Shown: positions 59,123-64,000 of the stretch, one piece after another
How the letters are laid out: each line of letters opens with the position of its first letter
Numbering within the stretch: the stretch's first letter is position 1
From: Vitellaria paradoxa
Taxonomy: Eukaryota; Streptophyta; Magnoliopsida; Ericales; Sapotaceae
Assembly (NCBI GenBank): GCA_019916065.1
Contig: CM034233.1
Coordinates: forward strand, 52,631,947-52,695,946
Direction of reading: 5' to 3'
DNA: 64,000 nt
Program-made: the position numbers and the translations under genes
The notes under the pieces: generated by a model
Told to the model about the DNA's origin: nothing
The model's database searches: none
Seen by the model: only the letters and a program-made list of their open reading frames with translations

Positions 59123-59450
59123 TGAAACCGGGTAAGAAACAAAAAAGCAAAAAAAAAAACATTGCAGAGAAAGAGGGAATCTCAGACTACCTTTTCTTAC
59201 TCTAAAAACCAATGATACATGCCGGTTTTATAGGCTAGGTTCTGTAACCACAGCCCTTTATTTTAGGAAAGAAATAAAAAACCAAATAGAAAGAATCAAT
59301 GTGATTTATACCATTTTACAGCTTGCAATTACAATCAATCAAAAAGATATTACAACTAGCATTTATAAGAAAAAATTCCATATGTAGAAAACAACCAAAT
59401 CTGTATTTATCCTTATTTTGGAAAGTAAAGAGAATCTAAGATTCTCTGTA
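59123..59450 (-). repeat. 5' LTR of C2
   Basis: 328 bp, the same length as the 3' LTR at 41393-41720. The terminal aca is mutated to gta at 59448-59450. Confidence 0.92.
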
Positions 59451-59455
59451 AGAGG

Positions 59456-59740
59456 ATCTCCCAAGCTTCTTTGGTGATTGTAACACGTGCTATCTTCTCA
59501 AAGTTGATATCATCCACTCGTTGGTAAATGAATGATAAGGCTCTTTTGTCTTTCACTTTGGCGTCATGCTTTTGCTTTTTGGTAGTTGCACCAATTCCTT
59601 TGATGCCTTTTTCCACCACGTCCCATACATCTTCTCCACCGAGAAAGGCCATTATTTGAGTACTCCAACATCTATAGTTATCTTTGATTAGCTGACGCAA
59701 TGGGACTCCTTGGGTGGACTTTTTTTTCAACATGAACCAA
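59456..59740 (-). pseudogene. C1 gag, N-terminal part
   Basis: The frame from 59733 reads KDNYRCWSTQIMAFLGGEDV, DVVEKGI and RALSFIYQRVDDINFEKIA, then AKEAWEIL-like, the N-terminal half of a copia UBN2-type gag. It is interrupted by C2 at 59455 and continues at 41387. Confidence 0.85.
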
Positions 59741-59752
59741 TTACCAATCTTG

Positions 59753-59764
59753 GCTCTGATACTA
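59753..59764 (-). other. Primer-binding site of C1
   Basis: The minus strand reads tagtatcagagc, one change from the initiator tRNA-Met type, three bases after the 5' LTR. Confidence 0.8.
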
Positions 59765-59767
59765 CTT

Positions 59768-60175
59768 TGTTGGAAGAGGAGCGTTATCTAGTATTTGTTT
59801 TGATAAGATTTTGAAGAAGGAAGAGCGTTCAGACAAGATTGAGGAAGTGAGTACTTATACTTCACTTGGACTCAAACTTTTTACAATATACAAAATGACT
59901 ATAACTCATCCCTATTTCTACTACTCCAAGAAGGTTCTAGATAATTTTTACAAGATAAAATCTATGAAGGATGTAGGTAAGATCTAGACCTTACACATGT
60001 GATTCTTACAATAAAATATCTATATATTTTACAAGGATTACTCTAGAACCTTTCTAGAAAATAAAATCTTCTAGAAGTTAGATATTTATACTTTTTTAAT
60101 AATATCTTCTTTTGGGTTTATCTTGGACTTTATTTTTATTCGGCCAAAATTCTAAATCAAGTTTAAGCTTCAATG
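59768..60175 (-). repeat. 5' LTR of C1
   Basis: 408 bp; the plus strand starts tgttggaagagg and ends agcttcaatg, followed by the duplication caaat. Confidence 0.9.
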
Positions 60176-60180
60176 CAAAT

Positions 60181-61501
60181 CTCATTCAGCAAAGGGATTC
60201 TCACCACCAAATTTGACAACATGCTTAAGCCAATCCATAACTTACACACGAGACGCACAAGGAAATGCAACTTTCTTTCTCATAATCAATCGACCATTTG
60301 TATTATGCTTGAATCGAGACACAGCTAAAAGTGTTATTTTTAGTGATCGAGCATGCTTAAGTAGCTAAAAGGCTATAACGGATTTTTCCAATTTTTATTT
60401 TTTTAAACTTTAGTTAAGAACTAAGTTTCGATTCAAGCGAAAATGCAAAGACTCAAACTTAAACTTAATTCAAATAAAAAATATATATAATTATTGAATG
60501 CAAATTATCACAACATTGAAATTAAAACTAAAATTTCATTCATGAGTATATTACTAATATGTACATCCATCAAGAGATTCGGTGTTATTAATTAAAGGCA
60601 ATCGCTCAAATATAACTTCATTAGTTTTGGTATGAATTTCACTATGAAATTTGAGTAGTTTAACATAATAAATTACTGTGAATGTAAAATCACTACAAAA
60701 ATAGTTATTTGGAATATTTCATAGTAGTACTGATTTTCATTATTTTAGGAAATAGTGTCCACTACTTTAAATAATAATTACATGGAATAAAATTATCTTT
60801 TTATTTTATATTTTAATGCAATATATTTAATCCAAGTCCACTGTTATTCAAACAGAGCTTAAACATGTAGAGTAGTTTTCATCATACATATAGATGTTCC
60901 AAACCGTTAAAGCAATCTCAAAGAATGGCGGTTTGAACTTATCTCACCGGAGAGACCTAAAAGAGGTGATGTTGATGGAAATGACATGGAGCAAGGTGAT
61001 TTTTCTCTTGTAAAACGACTAGATCATGCTACATATAAGGATTGGATTTTTACTAGAAAACAACTTCATGTAGAGAAGTAGAAAAATATTGAAAGAAATA
61101 TTAATAAAAATTCCAAAATTAGTGAAAAGAAAAAGAAAAGAAAAGAAAAAAAAAAGTAGCCATTTCACAATGCAACAAGGGGTGTCCTTGAAATGGAAGG
61201 TGGCGATGGAGTGAAAAACTCATCGATGCCGGTCCAATTTGTCTCGCCCCAATGCTACAACATACTTTCCCAGGAACACAAATTGTCAATGCATTTATTT
61301 AACCTTGGATCTTTAACTTTCTTTCTCCAATGTCCATCGACATCGTTTAAACTCTTGGCTTGTCTTCTATCCCACTCTAACTGTGCCTTCTGCTTCGATC
61401 TCAGAAGGCAAAATTGCTGCAGTTGTTATTGATGGTTTTTATAGCATAAGGTTGAGAAAAATACCTCGAATGGAATGATGAACTCTTTAAAATTTTCTTG
61501 A
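60181..61501. other. Intergenic sequence between C1 and C4
   Basis: AT-rich with A/G-rich runs (61120-61156). No gene is supported. A block at 61228-61320 resembles 190-280. A short CT-microsatellite-rich stretch follows just downstream in the C4 LTR. Confidence 0.6.
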
Positions 61502-62895
61502 TGCACAGCGGAAGCACCTTCTTTCAGCGATTCAGCCTTCCAAACTATTCTCAATTCTCTCTCTCTCTAGATGAATGTGTGTGGTCACTCTTATTCAGAT
61601 CACATGGCTCATTAATATATAAAAGATATTTATAGAGAGAGAGATATAGTGTTCGTATCAAAGAAAATCTCTAACTCTAAAGATTATCTCTTATCCACTC
61701 TCTCATATATCTTATCTATATATATTATCCTAATATATATTTAGAAGATATGGTATCTTGAGAAAATCTCCCAACCATATCATCTTATCTAAATATATAT
61801 TAATTATTTATAATTTATTTCATAAATAAATTATAAATAATTAGCCAACTTGACCTGACCCATCAAGATAAAATTTAGCTAGTTTGGGGACTAAAAGCCC
61901 ATGGATTCCTAGCTCCAACTTAAAAGATATTTGGACCCTATCATCTCATGACAACCTATTATCTTTTAAATTAACCCAGGGCTATTCCACTAAAAGTCCT
62001 GAGCTGCACTCTAGTAGTCCATGTTGAAATTCATTTAATTAAAACAACTTTTAATAAAATGAATTTTGGTCTTAGACCAATAATATCCACTTAATTAACC
62101 ATCCATTATAAACTCGTAATTAAGTTAGGCTAAATGTCGAGCCCCTTAATTACATATTTACCCAAGTCTCTATTTATCTTAATTTTGATCATTCTCAATA
62201 TTTTCATATTTGTAAACAATTTGCAAATAAATATTGTTATTCAATAAACAATTTATTGAATAAACTGCAGCCACATATTTAATGATCAAAAAGATAAATG
62301 TCTTAGGTGAGCATATCAAAATAGATTCCATCTTGTAAGTATATGTTCCGACGATTCATGAAATTAAATTTCCAAGTTATCGAGGTTTTAACCATTTATG
62401 AGATCTCACTCTGTGATAACTTTGATAGATTTAATTCATAAATGTGAGTCCATTACAAACTCAGGATTAAGGTTTATTAAGCTTATTAAAGCTTAAGTAA
62501 ATTATGATTAATGATATTTATTAATCAAATCATAATTTATATCAGTCCTTTTAATATATATATCACATATACATACTAACTTTCCTACTCAAAGTCACCA
62601 CTTTTGTGATCAAGATAAATCACCCAATTAAAAAGTAGAAATGTTACAGATTTAACATAATGAAATGCCTGTTTCATTAATAGCTGTGAATTTACTTTAA
62701 TTTATAAAACTTGTGATTTAAATCTTTCTGTATTAGCATCTTATGCCCAATACTTAAAGCACGTACTTTATAAATAAGGGATAATAGTGTATGCTTAAAT
62801 AAATAAATGTTTTATTTTAACCAGAAAAATAAATTAAATAAAATGTCATTTCAAAAACATGCTTTCAAGGGCACCAAAGGAAGATAAATCTAACA
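61502..62895 (-). repeat. 3' LTR of C4
   Basis: The plus strand starts tgcacagcggaagcacc and ends gataaatctaaca, so on minus it runs from tgttagatttatc to ttccgctgtgca, typical ends for a copia LTR of this size (1394 bp). A CT microsatellite is at about 61558-61570. Confidence 0.8.
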
Positions 62896-62911
62896 ATCGC
62901 CCACTTACCCT
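62896..62911 (-). other. Polypurine tract of C4
   Basis: The minus strand reads agggtaagtgggcgat, next to the LTR start tgttag. Confidence 0.75.
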
Positions 62912-64000
62912 AAAGCATGTTAGGCATATGATGAAAACTTATATTATAAATATGATAATCAAAGCTCTTAGCTGCTAAGGTCTTTGTGAATGGATCCGCT
63001 AGATTCTCTGGTGAAGCAATCTTGGATACAATCACTTCACCCTTCTGAAAATTGGAATCTGTATGCCCAATGGGTACTAGATTTTCACTGGAATACACAA
63101 GCATATAATCTTTTGTTCTCCAAAGATACTTAAGTATAAGTTTTACTGCAACCCAATGTTCTGGCCCTGGATTAGACTGGTATCTATAACCATTCCTACT
63201 GCATAGCAAATATCTGGTCTAGTACATAGCATAGCATACATCAAACTCCCTACTACTGAAGCATAAGGAATTCGTTTCATGCTTTCTATCTCTTGAGTAG
63301 TCTTAGGAGACTAATCTTGAGATAGACTAACTCCATATCAAAAAGGAATTAATCCCTTCTTAGAGTCTTACATAGAGTATTTGACCAGTATTTTGTCTAT
63401 GTAAGTAGCTTGGAATAAGCCTAATATCCTATTCTTGCGATCTCATAATAACTTGATCCCAAGGATATAACTAGCTTCTCCCAGGTCTTTATTAGAGTAC
63501 ATGGAACTCATCTCTGATTTCATAGCCTTGTGCCAACTATCTGCATCCACATCATTCATTGCTTTATCATAACTAGTGGGATCTGATTCATGTTCATCAA
63601 AGACTACCTGATAAGACTCTCCAATTAACATGTATCTAGATGAACGTCTAATTGTCCTCCCACTATGACGGAGCACCGGTGATTGATGTTCTGCAACTGG
63701 CTTAGGTTGATTAACAAACTCTGGATTAAGAATTGATTCATTAATCTGATTGGGAATAGCATAAGTATTGTTATATAAATTTTCAAGAACCATCTTACAC
63801 CTAGGTTTGAAATCTCCCATATAGTCTTCCACAAGAAAAGTAGCATTTGTGCTAACAAATACTTTCTTTTTTTTCAGGACTATAAAAAGAGACCTCCTCT
63901 CATTCCTTTAGGATATCCTACACACAGGCAAACTTCAGACCTAAGTTCCAATTTGTCCGCCTTTCCCTTCAGCACATGTGCTGGAGAACCCCAAATGTGT
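62912..64000 (-). pseudogene. C4 pol remnant (integrase end, RT remnant, RNase H)
   Basis: Leftward from 64000: integrase C-terminal sequence with VFVSTNATFLVEDY near 63860-63825, then the linker LRHSGRTIRRSSRYMLIGES. The frame next reads MKSEMSSMYSN and jumps to KDLGEASYILGIKLL (about 63490-63443), so the RT core with the catalytic aspartates is absent. RNase H follows at 63300-62912 with SMKRIPYASVVGSLMYAML-like sequence, YQSNPGPEHWVAVKLILKYL and ENLADPFTKTL. Several stops separate the pieces. Confidence 0.85.

Larger units (their letters stand above)
41393..59450 (-). mobile_element. Ty1/copia retrotransposon C2, nested in C1 gag
   Basis: The 328-bp LTRs are at 41393-41720 (3') and 59123-59450 (5'), with a perfect duplication agagg at 41388-41392 and 59451-59455. 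The PBS complementary to initiator tRNA-Met (gctctgatacca on plus, 59111-59122) and the PPT (41721-41735) are both perfect and adjacent. Removing S2 (44338-57227) leaves about 5.16 kb, a normal copia length. I counted 32 differences between the LTRs (about 10%), 24 of them transitions. Gag and pol are present but broken. Confidence 0.92.
36291..60175 (-). mobile_element. Ty1/copia retrotransposon C1, decayed, with nested elements
   Basis: LTRs are at 36291-36694 (3') and 59768-60175 (5'), with a perfect duplication caaat at 36286-36290 and 60176-60180. The PPT (minus strand aaggggggga-type, 36695-36705) and the PBS (minus strand tagtatcagagc, 59753-59764) fix a minus orientation. Gag, protease, integrase, RT and RNase H follow in copia order. 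Subtracting C2 (18,058 bp plus duplication) and the hAT element leaves about 4.9 kb, the normal copia size. The LTRs differ at roughly one base in ten, so it is an old insertion. Confidence 0.9.
61502..64000 (-). mobile_element. Ty1/copia retrotransposon C4 (partial, runs off the window)
   Basis: The 3' LTR is at 61502-62895, the PPT at 62896-62911, and pol reads leftward from 64000. The other LTR and target duplication lie beyond the window. The interior is degenerate and has lost the RT core. Confidence 0.85.

Noticed and set aside
60190..60310. Captured host-gene exon (minus frames reading MRKKVAFPCASRV and DWLKHVVKFGGENPF near a gtaagt)
   Set aside because: Very short, two frames separated by a stop, and no protein family I recognise; not enough to call.

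Overview
The window is a repeat-dense stretch of a plant nuclear genome, probably an angiosperm. It is AT-rich, it contains plant LTR-retrotransposon lineages (Ty1/copia, Sirevirus-type copia, Ty3/gypsy chromovirus-like, Athila/Tat-like), a hAT-type DNA element, and a piece of plant mitochondrial DNA carrying the end of nad1. I found no host protein-coding gene, rRNA or functional tRNA gene. Nearly every long reading frame is a fragment of a retrotransposon gag or pol.

Almost all of the window resolves into two 'Russian doll' nests. I set borders from TG...CA ends, 5-bp target-site duplications (TSDs), primer-binding sites (PBS) and polypurine tracts (PPT). Left nest: a Ty3/gypsy element G1 (minus strand, 1232-34743, TSD cacac/catac). 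Its 3' LTR (1232-23170) was split by a ~3.9-kb solo LTR 'L2' (1319-13051, TSD tcaaa) and by a gag-only Athila-like element A1 (13692-21264, TSD cgtaa). L2 was itself hit by another solo LTR (1855-4544, TSD attag) and by a gag-only Sirevirus S1 (5527-10628, TSD gttat). G1's internal region holds a decayed pol (23600-25560) and a second, inverted L2 solo LTR (25801-29636). Its 5' LTR (29860-34743) holds an A1-family solo LTR (30459-32071, TSD ctcat) and a mitochondrial insertion (33488-34074) flanked by a ~99-bp duplication of the LTR. With the insertions removed, the two G1 LTRs are 2623 and 2580 bp.

Right nest: copia C1 (minus, 36291-60175, TSD caaat) contains a 921-bp hAT-type element (36775-37695) and copia C2 (minus, 41393-59450, TSD agagg). 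C2 contains Sirevirus S2 (plus, 44338-57227, TSD atatt), and S2 contains a second gag-only Athila-like element A2 (minus, 47040-55145, TSD atctc/atttc). Removing the insertions restores ordinary sizes: C1 ~4.9 kb, C2 ~5.2 kb, S2 ~4.8 kb. A further copia element C4 (minus) starts with its 3' LTR at 61502 and runs off the end of the window.

The most unusual points are these. A2's left end is an inverted, truncated LTR, so the insertion has two U3 ends and a ~1-kb hairpin. The mitochondrial nad1 fragment has a long target duplication. Both Sirevirus copies lack pol at the same junction and share the same nonsense codon in gag, so they were probably moved by proteins supplied in trans. A1 and A2 share gag and ~2 kb of conserved non-coding sequence but carry largely different LTRs. 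A ~115-bp module occurs in opposite orientations in two unrelated LTR families. All percentages and lengths are hand counts from the sequence; lineage names rest on motif recognition, not on searches.
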